Positions 1-10,092 are shown, counted from the stretch's first letter. The stretch: 64,000 bases of DNA from Sediminibacterium sp. (GCA_030054095.1 JASGCO010000002.1:310001-374000), one strand, 5' to 3'. The notes: generated by a model from the sequence alone, not told the origin. Made by a program: numbers and translations.

Positions 1-96
1 CGCCGCCTCCTTAACCGTGCGCTGACTCGCAAAGCACCGCGCAAGGCTGCCGCTTCAATCACTCGGCCATTTACCAATAAAGGTATCCTAAAATAA
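1..96 (+). CDS. C-terminal end of an unidentified protein (partial)
   Basis: Frame 1 is open from the first base of the window to a TAA at 94-96, giving 31 residues rich in Arg, Lys and Ala (it begins RRLLNRALTR and ends TNKGILK). It would converge on aroA, leaving 21 bp between the stop codons. The tail is too short and basic to assign to a family. I call it only because the frame is open, ends cleanly just before the next gene, and the orientation is plausible. It could also be chance coding. Confidence 0.4.
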   Translation, partial: RRLLNRALTRKAPRKAAASITRPFTNKGILK

Positions 97-117
97 AAGA
101 AATACTACCAATGGTGT

Positions 118-1362
118 TTATTCCACCTCCACATTCACAATGCCACTTGCCGCCACATCCTTCCAGAAATCCGGATACGATTTATCCGTTACCGAACCGT
201 CCTCTATAATCAAGGTACCATACCGCAAAGCCAAAGGAGCCATACACATAGCCATCCGATGATCATTGTAAGTCTTTATCCGGACTGGTTCATTTGCGCT
301 ATATCCTCCCGGTTCTATCAGCATGCTATCTGCGGTAACATCAACACGCGCGCCGAATTTCTCCAGCTCGTTTTTTAGCGCGGTAATCCGGTCCGTTTCT
401 TTTAGTTTTAATGTTTGCAGCCCTTTTAACATGGCCGGAATACCCAATCCCAGGCAAGTAACCGCCACCGTTTGCGCAATATCGGGACAATCTGTAAAAT
501 CGTATTCAAAACGCTGCAGGGCAACTTTCGTTTTGTATAACGTTAACCCACCTGACGTATATTCACATTGCACCCCTAACGCACTATAAATATCCGGCAA
601 CACGGAATCAGCCTGCCAACTCGGCGTAAACAAATGCGTTAAGGTTACTTGCGCATCGGGTGCCAAAGCCACAAAACTAAACCAATACGAAGCCGAAGAC
701 CAATCAGATTCTACAACGAAAACATTATGGGCATAGTGCAACGCTGAATAACTAACACTAATCTCCATTCCCCGCTCTTCTACAAGCGCGCCCAATTGCT
801 TCAGTAAATTTACCGTCATCTGAACATACGGCCAGGAAACTGGTTCCCCTTGCGCATAAAGCGTTAAGCCTTTCTTAAATAGCGGTGCCACCAACAACAA
901 AGCAGAAATAAACTGACTACTGACCGTAGCGTTAATATTTATACGTCCGCCCTCCAAATGCTTTCCCTTAATTTTTAAGGGGGGAAACCCTTCCTGCTCC
1001 AGATAGTCAATATCTGCTCCCAGCGCCACTAAGGCTGCTACCAATTCTCCTATCGGGCGTTGCTTCATGCGGTCAGATCCCGTTAACACCCATTCACCAG
1101 GAGTACAGGCCAGATACGCTGTTAAAAACCGCATATCCGTACCCGCGTGGTGAATATCAATACAGGCATTTCCGCCTTGCTGTATCTGATCCAATGCCTG
1201 CTTCAATACTACCGTATCCTGTGCGGCAGAAAGGTTACGCAATAGCAGATGCATTCCTCCAACAGCATTCAGTAGCAATATCCGGTTACTAATGCTTTTG
1301 GAACCACTTAAAGCAATTGCCACGTCAACAGGCTGATATGCCGGTGTTAATTTATAATTCAC
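118..1362 (-). CDS. aroA: 3-phosphoshikimate 1-carboxyvinyltransferase (EPSP synthase)
   Basis: This enzyme transfers enolpyruvate from PEP to shikimate-3-phosphate, the penultimate step to chorismate, in the cytosol. The 414 residues are slightly short for the family (about 430). Visible motifs are GSKSISNR at 20-27 (substrate-binding Lys22), AGTDMRFL, the catalytic Asp294 in CPD, KETDR around Lys321/Glu322, and NDHRM at 366-370. The start is GTG: its bases overlap the aroB TGA as GTGA, so translation is probably coupled. It is the last gene of the trp-aro unit. No unusual residues were seen. Confidence 0.96.
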   Translation of the reverse strand: MNYKLTPAYQPVDVAIALSGSKSISNRILLLNAVGGMHLLLRNLSAAQDTVVLKQALDQIQQGGNACIDIHHAGTDMRFLTAYLACTPGEWVLTGSDRMKQRPIGELVAALVALGADIDYLEQEGFPPLKIKGKHLEGGRININATVSSQFISALLLVAPLFKKGLTLYAQGEPVSWPYVQMTVNLLKQLGALVEERGMEISVSYSALHYAHNVFVVESDWSSASYWFSFVALAPDAQVTLTHLFTPSWQADSVLPDIYSALGVQCEYTSGGLTLYKTKVALQRFEYDFTDCPDIAQTVAVTCLGLGIPAMLKGLQTLKLKETDRITALKNELEKFGARVDVTADSMLIEPGGYSANEPVRIKTYNDHRMAMCMAPLALRYGTLIIEDGSVTDKSYPDFWKDVAASGIVNVEVE

Positions 1363-2435
1363 GTCAAATTGTATAATTGTGTGTAATGCGCCGCCGCCTT
1401 ATCTATCAGCGTCAAGTCGTTCACCGCCATCATCCCGAATTGACCGGGTGCGGCGGCTATGGCAAACCAACACGTACCATTTACATTCTTTTTATCATGC
1501 CGTATATGCGTTTTCATCCGCGTGATAATTGAATCCGGAAGCGGGATACCGGCATAATACTTTAGTGCCATCTTTTCTACAGCCTTTAACGTGACTTTAC
1601 TGCAACGCTTCATACAAAATGCCACGTAGGTTTCCATCACCATCCCTGCCACTATGGCCTCTCCATGCAACACATCCCTTCCCTCCTCCAAACAGACACT
1701 TTCCAACGCGTGACCAATACTATGTCCAAAATTCAGGCACTTACGTAAGTGTTGCTCATACGGATCCTTTTTTACCACCTCCTGCTTTAACTGCACCGCT
1801 CGCACAATCGTTTCTTCATTGATAAAGGAACGGGAAGACCGGAATAACGACAGTTTTTTAAAAAACACCGCGTCACGGATCAACGCTACCTTTACTATTT
1901 CAGCCATACCATTCCGTATCTGCCGTTCATCCAGCGTTTGTAAAAAAACTGGATTAACTACTACTAGTTTTGGCAAGGTAATTGTGCCTATCTGATTCTT
2001 GATCGTATTCAGATCCACGCCGTTCTTTCCGCCTACACTGGCATCTACCATGGCCAGCAACGTAGTAGGAATATTTACAAAATCAAGTCCACGTTTATAT
2101 ACCGAAGCCACAAAGCCACCCAGATCTGTAATAACCCCGCCTCCCAAATTAACGATCAGGGTATTTTTGTCCACCTGCATATCCTGCAACGCGCTCCACA
2201 CCTGAACACAGGTCTCCATATTTTTTTGCATTTCGCCGCTCTCCAGCTCAATCAGTTCAGCCGAGCGCAATGCTTCACAATGCACTACCAAAACCGGAAG
2301 ACAATGCTGTACTGTATGCTCATCACACAAAATAACAAACGAGGTGTAATTACCTTTCTTTATAAAATTATTCAGGGCACGAAACGTATCCGTTCCTATA
2401 ACCACTGCACTTCCTGCGTTAACAATTTTCTTCAT
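1359..2435 (-). CDS. aroB: 3-dehydroquinate synthase
   Basis: This enzyme converts DAHP to 3-dehydroquinate, the second shikimate step, using NAD+ and a divalent metal. The 358 residues match family length. The NAD-binding glycine run GGGVITDLGG lies at 98-107, followed by the VDASVGGKNGVD active-site segment at 130-141 (Lys137). Metal ligands are expected at Glu179 (GMAEI) and at histidines of FGHSIGHALE (237-246) and HGEA (257-260). It sits 84 bp downstream of the DAHP synthase gene, which makes the first committed substrate, and overlaps aroA by 4 bp. Confidence 0.96.
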   Translation of the reverse strand: MKKIVNAGSAVVIGTDTFRALNNFIKKGNYTSFVILCDEHTVQHCLPVLVVHCEALRSAELIELESGEMQKNMETCVQVWSALQDMQVDKNTLIVNLGGGVITDLGGFVASVYKRGLDFVNIPTTLLAMVDASVGGKNGVDLNTIKNQIGTITLPKLVVVNPVFLQTLDERQIRNGMAEIVKVALIRDAVFFKKLSLFRSSRSFINEETIVRAVQLKQEVVKKDPYEQHLRKCLNFGHSIGHALESVCLEEGRDVLHGEAIVAGMVMETYVAFCMKRCSKVTLKAVEKMALKYYAGIPLPDSIITRMKTHIRHDKKNVNGTCWFAIAAAPGQFGMMAVNDLTLIDKAAAHYTQLYNLT

Positions 2436-2519
2436 CTCACCTTTTTACACTCACAATCATCAACACCCCCCTTCATTTCCAAATACTATATTCACAGTTG
2501 ATGCCTAAGCCTGTCAAAA

Positions 2520-3521
2520 TTACAAAACACTTTTCAAATGCCTGATCTTATTAATCAGCGCTGCCGATTCCTGAAAATTCAATGTTTGTTGCCCATCCGA
2601 CAAAGCCTCCTCCGGCGAAGGATGAACTTCGTAGATAACCCCATCCGCTCCCGCGGCAACAGCAGCCAATGCAATACCAGCCACGTAATCCCGTATGCCC
2701 ACACCATGCGATGGATCGGCAATAACCGGCAAATGCGTTTTATCTTTCAACACTTGTATCGCATTCACATCAAAAGTATTACGATAAGCCGTTTCAAACG
2801 TCCGGATGCCCCGTTCACACAACACAATAGCTTCGTTACCTGCGCTAAACACATACTCCGCCGAATACAACAACTCCTCAATTGTGCCACTAATTCCCCT
2901 TTTCAAAAGAACAGGTTTCGCGCATTTCCCCAAGGCATCCAGCAGGTTAAAGTTCTGTGTGTTTCTGGCGCCCACCTGAAACAGATCCACGTAAGGATAT
3001 AATTCCTCGATCTGCGACGCCTGCATTACTTCCGTAACAATACGAATCCCACGCTTACGACAGGCTTCATAAAAAAACTTCATACCATCGAGTCCTAATC
3101 CCCTAAAGGCATACGGCGAACTACGGGGTTTAAATACACCTCCCCGCATAATTTTAATCTGGTGCTTTTGCAAATGATCGGCAATCCGTTCTACCTGCTC
3201 TTCACTTTCAATAGAACAGGGTCCCGCCATCAATGCTATTTCATCTCCCCCAATAGTTACTCCCTCTCCCAAAGAAACAGCACTATAGCCTAACTTCCAC
3301 TTTCCGGAAACCAACTTAAACTGATCAGAAACCCGGTGCACATCGGCTACACCCGGCAAGCTACCAATCTGCCGTATGTCAATCTCTGCTTTACCAATAC
3401 AAATTAGGTACTCTCCATGCTGTGTACGAACAGGCGTCGAATGGTAGCCCAATAGCTTTACCCGCCCCACTATGCGGCTCCTCTGCGTTTCCGGAAGCTG
3501 TGGTTTTATTTGAATAATCAT
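2520..3521 (-). CDS. aroF: DAHP synthase, type I-beta with N-terminal regulatory domain
   Basis: 3-Deoxy-7-phosphoheptulonate synthase condenses PEP and erythrose-4-phosphate, the first step of aromatic biosynthesis. Residues 1 to about 75 form a ferredoxin-like/ACT-type domain, as in the Thermotoga-type enzyme, where it mediates feedback by Tyr or Phe. The catalytic barrel follows, with GPCSIES at 100-106 (metal ligand Cys102), KPRSSPYAFRG at 131-141 and ADPSHGVG near the C terminus. The length of 333 suits the I-beta class. Its ATG overlaps the trpA stop as ATGA, placing chorismate supply inside the trp transcript. The symbol is by convention; other names are used for this class. Confidence 0.93.
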   Translation of the reverse strand: MIIQIKPQLPETQRSRIVGRVKLLGYHSTPVRTQHGEYLICIGKAEIDIRQIGSLPGVADVHRVSDQFKLVSGKWKLGYSAVSLGEGVTIGGDEIALMAGPCSIESEEQVERIADHLQKHQIKIMRGGVFKPRSSPYAFRGLGLDGMKFFYEACRKRGIRIVTEVMQASQIEELYPYVDLFQVGARNTQNFNLLDALGKCAKPVLLKRGISGTIEELLYSAEYVFSAGNEAIVLCERGIRTFETAYRNTFDVNAIQVLKDKTHLPVIADPSHGVGIRDYVAGIALAAVAAGADGVIYEVHPSPEEALSDGQQTLNFQESAALINKIRHLKSVL

Positions 3522-4291
3522 ACTTGTAAATTTTGAATAAATGAATACGTTTGCTCATTCGTGTCACCTTCTGAAATAGCCTTGATATAGGCCGTGCCCA
3601 CTATTACACCAGCGGCGTAAGGTCTCACACCTAAACGGTCTTCTCTCGTCCGGATACCAAAACCTACCAGAACAGGTTTTTTAAGATCCATAGAGGCCAG
3701 TCGTTTTAAATATACTTCCCGTTCGCTGACCACCGAACCAGACGATCCGGTAACAGAAGCGGAGGATACCGCGTAAATGAATCCCCCCGATAACTGCGCT
3801 ATTTTCCGTATCCGGTCTTCTGATGTTTGTGGTGTAATCAAAAAAATCATTCTCAAATTAAGTGTTTCAAATAAATGCCGGTAATTCGCCTCATATTCAT
3901 CCAACGGCAAATCCGGGATAATGACCCCATCCACTCCCAACGCGCTGGCCCGTTCGGCAAACGCTTTTACACCATATTGCAACACCGGGTTATAGTATCC
4001 CATTAACACAACGGGAATAGTCACCAACTGCCTAAGCGCACTCAGTTGCTGAAATAATACCTCTATGCACATCCCATTCCGTATCGCGATTTCGCTGCTC
4101 TGTTGTATAACCGGTCCATCTGCCAACGGATCGCTAAATGGCATTCCTAGTTCCAGCATATCCACGCCACTTGTTTCCAGTGCCCGGGCTAGCGGCAGTG
4201 TATCGTCTCTTTTCGGGAAACCAGCTGTATAATACACCGAAAGAATATCCCTCTCCTTTCGTTTAAATAATTTATCTATTCTATTTTCCAT
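3518..4291 (-). CDS. trpA: tryptophan synthase alpha subunit
   Basis: It cleaves indole-3-glycerol phosphate to indole and glyceraldehyde-3-phosphate and channels indole to TrpB in the alpha2beta2 complex. In the 257-residue TIM barrel the two catalytic acids are in place: Glu47 in [10 protein letters not shown] and Asp58 in PLADGP. YYNP and GFGIRT (phosphate-binding loop) are also visible. It overlaps trpB by 11 bp and the DAHP synthase gene by 4 bp, so translation is likely coupled on both sides. Confidence 0.97.
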   Translation of the reverse strand: MENRIDKLFKRKERDILSVYYTAGFPKRDDTLPLARALETSGVDMLELGMPFSDPLADGPVIQQSSEIAIRNGMCIEVLFQQLSALRQLVTIPVVLMGYYNPVLQYGVKAFAERASALGVDGVIIPDLPLDEYEANYRHLFETLNLRMIFLITPQTSEDRIRKIAQLSGGFIYAVSSASVTGSSGSVVSEREVYLKRLASMDLKKPVLVGFGIRTREDRLGVRPYAAGVIVGTAYIKAISEGDTNEQTYSFIQNLQV

Positions 4292-5474
4292 GAGGCAGAT
4301 TATTTATATAGGTTTCTAAATCTTTGTCACCCCTTCCTGATAAGTTAACGACAATCGTATCATCTGGATTTAACTCCAGTTTTTTCAAACACGCCAGCGC
4401 GTGGGCGCTCTCCAGAGCAGGAATAATCCCTTCCATACAGCACAGCTCGTATCCCGCTTCCAGTGCTTCCGTATCCGTTACCGGAATAACCATTGCCCGT
4501 CCAGTTTGCGCCAGGTGGGCGTGCAATGGTCCAATCCCCGGATAATCCAAACCGGCAGAAATACTATACGGTTCCGTAATCTGACCATCCTTATCCTGCA
4601 TCAGTAAGGTTTTACTTCCATGAATAATGCCCGGCGCACCAATAGCCACAGTGGCCGCTGTATGGCCACTATCAATGCCTTTTCCCGCTGCTTCCGCCGC
4701 AATCAATTTCACCTGTGGCACATCCATAAAATGATAAAACGCTCCGGCAGCATTGCTGCCTCCACCTACACAAGCCACCACATAATCCGGGTGCACCTTA
4801 CCGGCTTGTTCCTCCAGCTGACTTTTGATTTCTTCACTAATAACCGATTGAAACAAGGCAACCATATCCGGGTACGGGTGCGGCCCCACTACAGACCCTA
4901 TTATGTAATGTGTATCTTCCGGATGACTGATCCAATCACGGATAGCCTCATTCGTGGCATCTTTCAGGGTTTTACTCCCGCTGTGCACTGCCCTTACTTC
5001 TGCCCCCAGCAATCGCATACGTTCCACATTAGGCGCCTGCCGCTCTATATCTACCGCGCCCATATATACTACGCAAGGCAAGCCCATCAACGCGCAGACC
5101 GTTGCCGTTGCCACACCATGCTGACCAGCACCTGTTTCCGCTATAATACGTGTTTTACCCAAACGTTGCGCCATTAAAATCTGCCCTATGGTATTATTAA
5201 TTTTATGCGCGCCGGTATGATTTAAATCTTCCCGCTTTAAAAAAACACGGGCGTTATAGTGTTTAGACAAACGCTCTGCATAATAAAGCGGACTCGGGCG
5301 TCCGACATAATCTTTTAGCAGCTGCCGGAACACCTGTTGAAACTCATCACTATGAATAATACGCTTATAATTCAACCGTAGTATTTCTACATTCGCATAT
5401 AATAGCTCGGGGATATAAGCTCCTCCAAAGGCCCCGTAAAATCCGTTTTCGTTAATGTGATACGTGCTTGTCAT
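4281..5474 (-). CDS. trpB: tryptophan synthase beta subunit
   Basis: This PLP enzyme condenses indole with serine to give tryptophan. The 397 residues show the PLP lysine in GAHKINN (Lys91), the catalytic Glu113 in AETGAGQHG, the phosphate-binding GGGSNAAG loop and the C-terminal LSGRGDKD. The N terminus ([16 protein letters not shown]) is typical of TrpB1, the TrpA-partnered form, which fits the adjacent trpA. It overlaps trpF by 23 bp and trpA by 11 bp. Confidence 0.97.
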   Translation of the reverse strand: MTSTYHINENGFYGAFGGAYIPELLYANVEILRLNYKRIIHSDEFQQVFRQLLKDYVGRPSPLYYAERLSKHYNARVFLKREDLNHTGAHKINNTIGQILMAQRLGKTRIIAETGAGQHGVATATVCALMGLPCVVYMGAVDIERQAPNVERMRLLGAEVRAVHSGSKTLKDATNEAIRDWISHPEDTHYIIGSVVGPHPYPDMVALFQSVISEEIKSQLEEQAGKVHPDYVVACVGGGSNAAGAFYHFMDVPQVKLIAAEAAGKGIDSGHTAATVAIGAPGIIHGSKTLLMQDKDGQITEPYSISAGLDYPGIGPLHAHLAQTGRAMVIPVTDTEALEAGYELCCMEGIIPALESAHALACLKKLELNPDDTIVVNLSGRGDKDLETYINNLPHGK

Positions 5475-6090
5475 CTCTCAGTGCAACTAATTGTTTTAAA
5501 AGTGAAATATCCTTTGTGAGATCCGGTTTTTCGAATCTGCTGTTTGCATCAATACCTGCGCATTGAGTATGTGGCGGCTGCTTCCATATTGACCGTGCGG
5601 CAATCAAATCAATGCCGCCGCTTAGCATAAAAGGTTTATGACTCTGGTAATATTCTAAGATCGTATGGTCAAACGCCTTTCCGCTACCACCGAAAGCAGA
5701 CGTAGCCGTATCAAACAGAAAATAATCCGCTACCAACTCATAAGAATGGCATTTCTTGAAATCGAAGCTGGGCGTAACACCAAATGCCTTTATTACGGAT
5801 GCATTATCCCTTATCCGCCTGCAATATTCCGGCGACTCATCACCATGTAACTGAACAGTATTTAATCCAAAAAAAGAAATGGCTTCTAAAACTGTTTGAA
5901 TTGGTTCATTTACAAACACGCCTACTTTCTGCACCGCATCCGGCACGTGTTTAAGTACTTCGCATAATACTGAGGCAGATACATACCGCTTCGAGGCCTT
6001 GTAAAAAATGAATCCCATCATATCGGGCTCAAGCATTGCCACTGCCCTTGCACTTAAAGGATCACTAATTCCGCAAACTTTAATTTTCAT
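5452..6090 (-). CDS. trpF: phosphoribosylanthranilate isomerase
   Basis: It carries out the Amadori rearrangement of phosphoribosylanthranilate to CdRP, the third dedicated Trp step. The 212 residues form a small TIM barrel. The general base Cys6 (KVCGI) and general acid Asp127 (FLFDTAT) are both present, as are VQLHGDE and the phosphate-binding LSGGI. It is a stand-alone protein, not fused to TrpC as in E. coli, and overlaps trpC by 11 bp and trpB by 23 bp. Confidence 0.96.
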   Translation of the reverse strand: MKIKVCGISDPLSARAVAMLEPDMMGFIFYKASKRYVSASVLCEVLKHVPDAVQKVGVFVNEPIQTVLEAISFFGLNTVQLHGDESPEYCRRIRDNASVIKAFGVTPSFDFKKCHSYELVADYFLFDTATSAFGGSGKAFDHTILEYYQSHKPFMLSGGIDLIAARSIWKQPPHTQCAGIDANSRFEKPDLTKDISLLKQLVALRDDKHVSH

Positions 6091-6898
6091 TTTGTACTCC
6101 CTTCTCTGCCAATCTTTTCCTGACCTCCATAATAAACTGAAGGCATGCCTTTTCCGGGCGGCTGTGCTTCATAAACCGTTCGCCCATTAAAAATCCGTTA
6201 AACCCTGCTTGTTTCAATACCACAAGATCTTCCGCATCCCGAATGCCGCTTTCCGATATTTTTACTACCTCTGAAGGCAATTGTTCTAACAACCGGAGCG
6301 ATTGCTGAATATCTACATTAAATGTTTTTAAGTCTCTGTTGTTTACGCCAATCACATCTACGTCCGTACTACAATACGCTAATTCATCTTCTGAGTGTAT
6401 TTCCAGTACTACCTCCAGCCCTAGCTGATGAGCCAGATCTGAAAACTGTTTAACCTGAGTTTTAGACAATACGTTTGCCAGCAACAGAATCGCGTCGGCG
6501 CCAATGGACTTAGCCTCGACAATCTGATATGCGTCAAGAACAAAATCCTTACGTAAAACAGGGCAATAATTAAACGTTCGCGCCACGGTAAGATCCGCAT
6601 TCTTCCCTCCAAAAAAACGGGTATCGGTTAATACTGATAAGGCACTGGCCCCAGCCTGCATATAGCCGATGGATGTCCGTTCTACATCTACGTGCGGGTT
6701 AATTGTTCCCAAAGAAGGAGATTGCCGCTTAATTTCAGCGATAATGCCGATCTTATCCGTTCTGCACAAATAGTGCTTTAACGACACCGAAGGCGATTGA
6801 AAATAACTACTTTTCTCGAGTAGTTTAACAGGAAAAAGTTCTTTCCTTTCTTCTACTTCTCTTCGCTTATGCTGAATAATCTGATCAAGTATATTCAT
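6080..6898 (-). CDS. trpC: indole-3-glycerol phosphate synthase
   Basis: It closes the indole ring of CdRP to form indole-3-glycerol phosphate. The 272 residues contain IIAEIKRQSPS (Glu55, Lys57), LTDTRFFGG, VLRKDFV with the catalytic lysine, GVNNRDL and ISESGI, in the family order. It is a monofunctional TrpC. The gene begins 1 bp after the trpD stop and overlaps trpF by 11 bp. Confidence 0.96.
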   Translation of the reverse strand: MNILDQIIQHKRREVEERKELFPVKLLEKSSYFQSPSVSLKHYLCRTDKIGIIAEIKRQSPSLGTINPHVDVERTSIGYMQAGASALSVLTDTRFFGGKNADLTVARTFNYCPVLRKDFVLDAYQIVEAKSIGADAILLLANVLSKTQVKQFSDLAHQLGLEVVLEIHSEDELAYCSTDVDVIGVNNRDLKTFNVDIQQSLRLLEQLPSEVVKISESGIRDAEDLVVLKQAGFNGFLMGERFMKHSRPEKACLQFIMEVRKRLAEKGVQNEN

Positions 6899-6899
6899 A

Positions 6900-7886
6900 T
6901 TAGTTCGTTTTTAATATGTTTAAAAATGTTTGATATGCCTTCCCGCTTTTGATCGCTTCCTGTGCTGTTGCAATACAGTCCGAACGATCCCTGCCAGTTG
7001 CCAGCTCTATCGCAATGCCTGCATTTACCGCAAGCACATTGGTTTGTGCAATGGTGCCTTCTCCTTTTAGAATTTCAATAAAGAGGCGTGCTGCTTCATG
7101 TATAGTATTTCCCCCGAACACCTCTTCTGGACTGACCTTTGGGATTCCTAAACTTTCCATAGTGAGGTATTCTTCGCCCCGATTCCCAAATAGTTTCACA
7201 TCGGCGGTTGTTGCTATTTCGTCATATCCGTCCACCGAATGAACAATAGCATAATTGACCGGCAGAGTCTGTAATAGATAATTGTATTTCCGGCCAATGT
7301 CGGAACTATACACACCTATCAGCCGACGCGAAGGTTGGGCAGGGTTTATTAATGGTCCCAGCATATTAAAAAAAGTTTTAATCCCCAGTTCCTTCCTTAC
7401 TGGTGCCGCCCGTTTCAATGCGGGGTGAAACAATGGCGCATGCAGAAAACAAATACCGTTTTTCTCCAGTTGACGTTTCAGTTCACCGGGTTCATTCTGA
7501 AATGTATATCCCAAATATTCTAATACATTCGACGAGCCACTTACAGAGGAAACGCCATAATTTCCGTGCTTGGCAACCGGAATACCGCAGGCGGCTACAA
7601 CCAAAGCAGTAAGTGTTGAAATATTAAACGTATTCTTTCCATCGCCACCGGTACCACATACATCCATTACACTTTGATCGAAGGAAACAGGAATACACAA
7701 TTGCAGTAAGGCTTCTGAAAAGCCACTCAACTCTTCTGTTGTTAATCCCCGCATTAAAAAAACCGTAATAAATGAGGCGATCTGAGATGGATTCGTTTTA
7801 TCGCTGGATAACTCATGCAGCGCAGCGATTGCTTCCACGCGACTAAGCGTATGATGCTGGTATAATTTTTCAAGGTAGGTCTTCAT
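6900..7886 (-). CDS. trpD: anthranilate phosphoribosyltransferase
   Basis: It attaches phosphoribose from PRPP to anthranilate. The 328 residues carry CGTGGDG (77-83, PRPP pyrophosphate loop), NIST (88-91), KHGN (106-109), the NMLGPLINPA segment and the HSVDGYDEI metal/PRPP site. It is not fused to TrpG. It lies 67 bp downstream of trpG, the widest gap inside the trp cluster; I see no terminator hairpin in that gap. Confidence 0.96.
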   Translation of the reverse strand: MKTYLEKLYQHHTLSRVEAIAALHELSSDKTNPSQIASFITVFLMRGLTTEELSGFSEALLQLCIPVSFDQSVMDVCGTGGDGKNTFNISTLTALVVAACGIPVAKHGNYGVSSVSGSSNVLEYLGYTFQNEPGELKRQLEKNGICFLHAPLFHPALKRAAPVRKELGIKTFFNMLGPLINPAQPSRRLIGVYSSDIGRKYNYLLQTLPVNYAIVHSVDGYDEIATTADVKLFGNRGEEYLTMESLGIPKVSPEEVFGGNTIHEAARLFIEILKGEGTIAQTNVLAVNAGIAIELATGRDRSDCIATAQEAIKSGKAYQTFLNILKTN

Positions 7887-7953
7887 ACTAAAAACTATTC
7901 GTTTGACAGAGAAACATCTCTGTATAAAAATGGATAAGAATCTGTTTCATTCA

Positions 7954-8523
7954 TCAAGCGTTAAGCCAATTCCTCATAAGTGTTTCACCGCATTCAGAGA
8001 GGATGGATTCCGGATGAAACTGCACCCCGCGTACCCTGTGGGTCTTATGCCGCAACGCCATGATGCGACCCAATTCATCAGTTGCTGTGACCTCCAGTGA
8101 CCGGGGAAACCCTTCATGGCTTACTACCCAGGAGTGATAGCGACCTGCCATAAACGTTGGTGGGCATTGTTCAAATACCACATCATTGGCACACACCTGA
8201 ACAGACGTAGCAACGCCATGAAAGGGCTGCGTCATGTTTTCCAATTGACCTCCGTACACTTCGGCAATAGCTTGCAACCCAAGGCAAACGCCCAAAATGC
8301 ACTTATGGCTACCATACACGTTTATGATCTCTTTCAGGAGTCCCGCTTCAGAAGGAATCCCGGGACCCGGTGAAAGGAGAATTTTATCGAAACGTGCCAC
8401 TTCCTTTAAACTGATTGCATCATTACGATGTACCTCAAACGGAATGTCACTCACCTGCTCTACCAGATGGGCCAGATTGTAGGTAAAACTGTCGTAATTA
8501 TCCAGCACTAATAATTTTTTCAT
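7954..8523 (-). CDS. trpG: anthranilate synthase component II (glutamine amidotransferase)
   Basis: This class I glutamine amidotransferase supplies ammonia to TrpE. The catalytic triad is visible in 189 residues: nucleophile Cys80 in LGVCLG, and His170 and Glu172 in FHPES. The PGPG oxyanion loop is at 52-55. The gene may also serve as pabA, since no separate copy lies in this window; that is inference. It overlaps the end of trpE by 26 bp. Confidence 0.95.
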   Translation of the reverse strand: MKKLLVLDNYDSFTYNLAHLVEQVSDIPFEVHRNDAISLKEVARFDKILLSPGPGIPSEAGLLKEIINVYGSHKCILGVCLGLQAIAEVYGGQLENMTQPFHGVATSVQVCANDVVFEQCPPTFMAGRYHSWVVSHEGFPRSLEVTATDELGRIMALRHKTHRVRGVQFHPESILSECGETLMRNWLNA

Positions 8524-9934
8524 CTATCGTTTGGTTTAAAAGTTTATGATCATCCGCGACAACCGCGTCCTGAATGGCTTTGCGCAAGGCGTTTATTTTG
8601 TTATCCACTTCCTGTAATTCACTTTCTTCAGATGAAGCCAGTACAATGCCTGCCCCTGCCTGATAGTGGAGCACGTTATTTTTACTTAAAAAAGAACGAA
8701 TGATAATGGCATGAAACAACTGATTCCGGAAGTCCATCATGCCTATGGCACCGCCATAAAAACTTCGTCCGCTGGCCTCGTAGTCCTGAATAAGCTGCAT
8801 AGCCCTGAATTTTGGTGCGCCACTAAGTGTTCCCGCAGGGAAAGTATCCAACAACACCTCATACGCATGATGCCCCTCCCGCAAAGTACCTTTTACTTCC
8901 GACACCATGTGTATAACGTGCGAATACTGGTGCAATTGTTTATAATACGACACATGAACACCTTTAGCATGTTTACTCACATCGTTACGGGCCAGATCTA
9001 CCAACATAACATGCTCCGCATTCTCTTTAGGATTTCGGATCAACGATTCCGCGGCCAAACTGTCTGCTACGGCATTTCCTGTTCGCCTTACCGTACCCGC
9101 GATAGGATGTGTAATTACATCATTACCTGCGACAATTACCTGCGATTCGGGCGAAGAACCAAATAGTTTAAAATTACCATAATCAAAGTAAAACAAATAC
9201 GGAGAAGGATTGATTCGCCGCAAGGCCCTGTACACATTGAATTCATCGCCCTTAAACGCTTGCCTGAATTTCCGGGACAACACTATTTGAAACACATCCC
9301 CTCTCTGGCAGTGCTGTTTAGCCCTATTTACCATACTCTTAAATTCCGTTCCGGTGATTTCTTCCTGCTCTTTATCTACGGTATAAAAACTATATTGACT
9401 CAGCGGTTTGTGTAGCAAGGTATCCTTTACCTGTTGCAAATGAACTGACGCGGCTGCTTCCGTGGTATGATGCGAAAAAATATATAACTCATCGCGATAA
9501 TGATCGAACACAAGTACAAACTGGTAAAGTGCATAAAAAAGTTCCGGAATCCCCTCATCCGATTTAGCAAATGCTATGTGCTCGTAAAGCGGAATAGCTT
9601 TATATGCTGTATAGCCAAACAAGCCCTGATACACAAACGGAAAATTGTACTGAACAGTATCAAAGGATTGCTGATAGGTCTGTACCGTTTGTTTCAGATC
9701 ACCTGAGGAATCTGTCCGGATTCCATCTACGTAGCAAATACTTTCTTCAAATGCAATAGTGGAAAGCGGATTAAAACAGATGTAAGAATAATCGTTCGAC
9801 TTAGTCTGATATTCGGAGCTTTCGAGTAACAACGGTTTTACCGACTCGTCACGGATCCGCAAATACACCTGAACCGGAGTTAATGTATCTGCCGGGATTT
9901 TTTCATAAGACGTATATATTTTTTTCATTTTCAT
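8498..9934 (-). CDS. trpE: anthranilate synthase component I
   Basis: It converts chorismate and ammonia to anthranilate and is the first enzyme of the Trp branch. The 478-residue protein has the LLESS element at 36-40, the known Trp feedback-inhibition site, then the chorismate-binding domain with HPIAGTVRRTG, LVDLARND, PAGTLSGAPK and the C-terminal GAGIVLASSEESE. It is the first structural gene after the attenuator; its ATG is 28 nt past the terminator hairpin. I chose the MKMKK start at 9934; a second ATG two codons later is equally possible. Confidence 0.96.
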   Translation of the reverse strand: MKMKKIYTSYEKIPADTLTPVQVYLRIRDESVKPLLLESSEYQTKSNDYSYICFNPLSTIAFEESICYVDGIRTDSSGDLKQTVQTYQQSFDTVQYNFPFVYQGLFGYTAYKAIPLYEHIAFAKSDEGIPELFYALYQFVLVFDHYRDELYIFSHHTTEAAASVHLQQVKDTLLHKPLSQYSFYTVDKEQEEITGTEFKSMVNRAKQHCQRGDVFQIVLSRKFRQAFKGDEFNVYRALRRINPSPYLFYFDYGNFKLFGSSPESQVIVAGNDVITHPIAGTVRRTGNAVADSLAAESLIRNPKENAEHVMLVDLARNDVSKHAKGVHVSYYKQLHQYSHVIHMVSEVKGTLREGHHAYEVLLDTFPAGTLSGAPKFRAMQLIQDYEASGRSFYGGAIGMMDFRNQLFHAIIIRSFLSKNNVLHYQAGAGIVLASSEESELQEVDNKINALRKAIQDAVVADDHKLLNQTIDEKIISAG

Positions 9935-9962
9935 TCGGTTTTAAAATGGACAAAAAACAAAA

Positions 9963-9988
9963 AGCCCGCTGTTGATGAACAGCGGGCT
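9963..9988 (-). terminator. trp operon attenuator (intrinsic terminator)
   Basis: Read on the minus strand, an 11-bp perfect GC-rich stem AGCCCGCTGTT/AACAGCGGGCT with a CATC loop is followed at once by a T-rich run (TTTTGTTTTTTG). It lies between the leader peptide stop at 10020 and the trpE start at 9934. Its 5' arm contains GCTGTTC, complementary to GAACAGC at 10023-10029 in the leader, so the two structures are mutually exclusive. Confidence 0.95.
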
Positions 9989-10019
9989 TGATTTATATCC
10001 CTTACGTTTAAATAATAAC

Positions 10020-10082
10020 TTAGCTGTTCACATCATGTATTGTGAACCACCACCAAGCATTATTTACATTAAATTTTCTCAT
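10020..10082 (-). CDS. trpL: trp operon leader peptide (attenuation control)
   Basis: This 20-residue ORF has an ATG at 10082 and a TAA at 10020. It contains three consecutive Trp codons (W10-W12, positions 10055-10047) in the context NNAWWWFTIHD. Three Trp in 20 residues, placed just before overlapping hairpins and a terminator, is the signature of ribosome-mediated attenuation. When charged tRNA-Trp is scarce the ribosome stalls on these codons, covers the first arm of the pause hairpin, and frees the second arm to form the antiterminator. Otherwise it reaches the stop codon, covers that arm, and the terminator forms. Confidence 0.93.
   Translation of the reverse strand: MRKFNVNNAWWWFTIHDVNS
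10026..10047 (-). promoter_or_regulatory. trp attenuator pause hairpin (1:2) and antiterminator arm
   Basis: On the minus strand GTTCACA (10047-10041) pairs with TGTGAAC (10032-10026) across an 8-nt loop and begins inside the last Trp codon. The overlapping GAACAGC (10029-10023) is complementary to GCTGTTC in the 5' arm of the terminator (9983-9977). The 2:3 antiterminator therefore competes with both the 1:2 hairpin and the 3:4 terminator, as in the enterobacterial trp leader. Confidence 0.88.
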
Positions 10083-10092
10083 TTTAATGAAG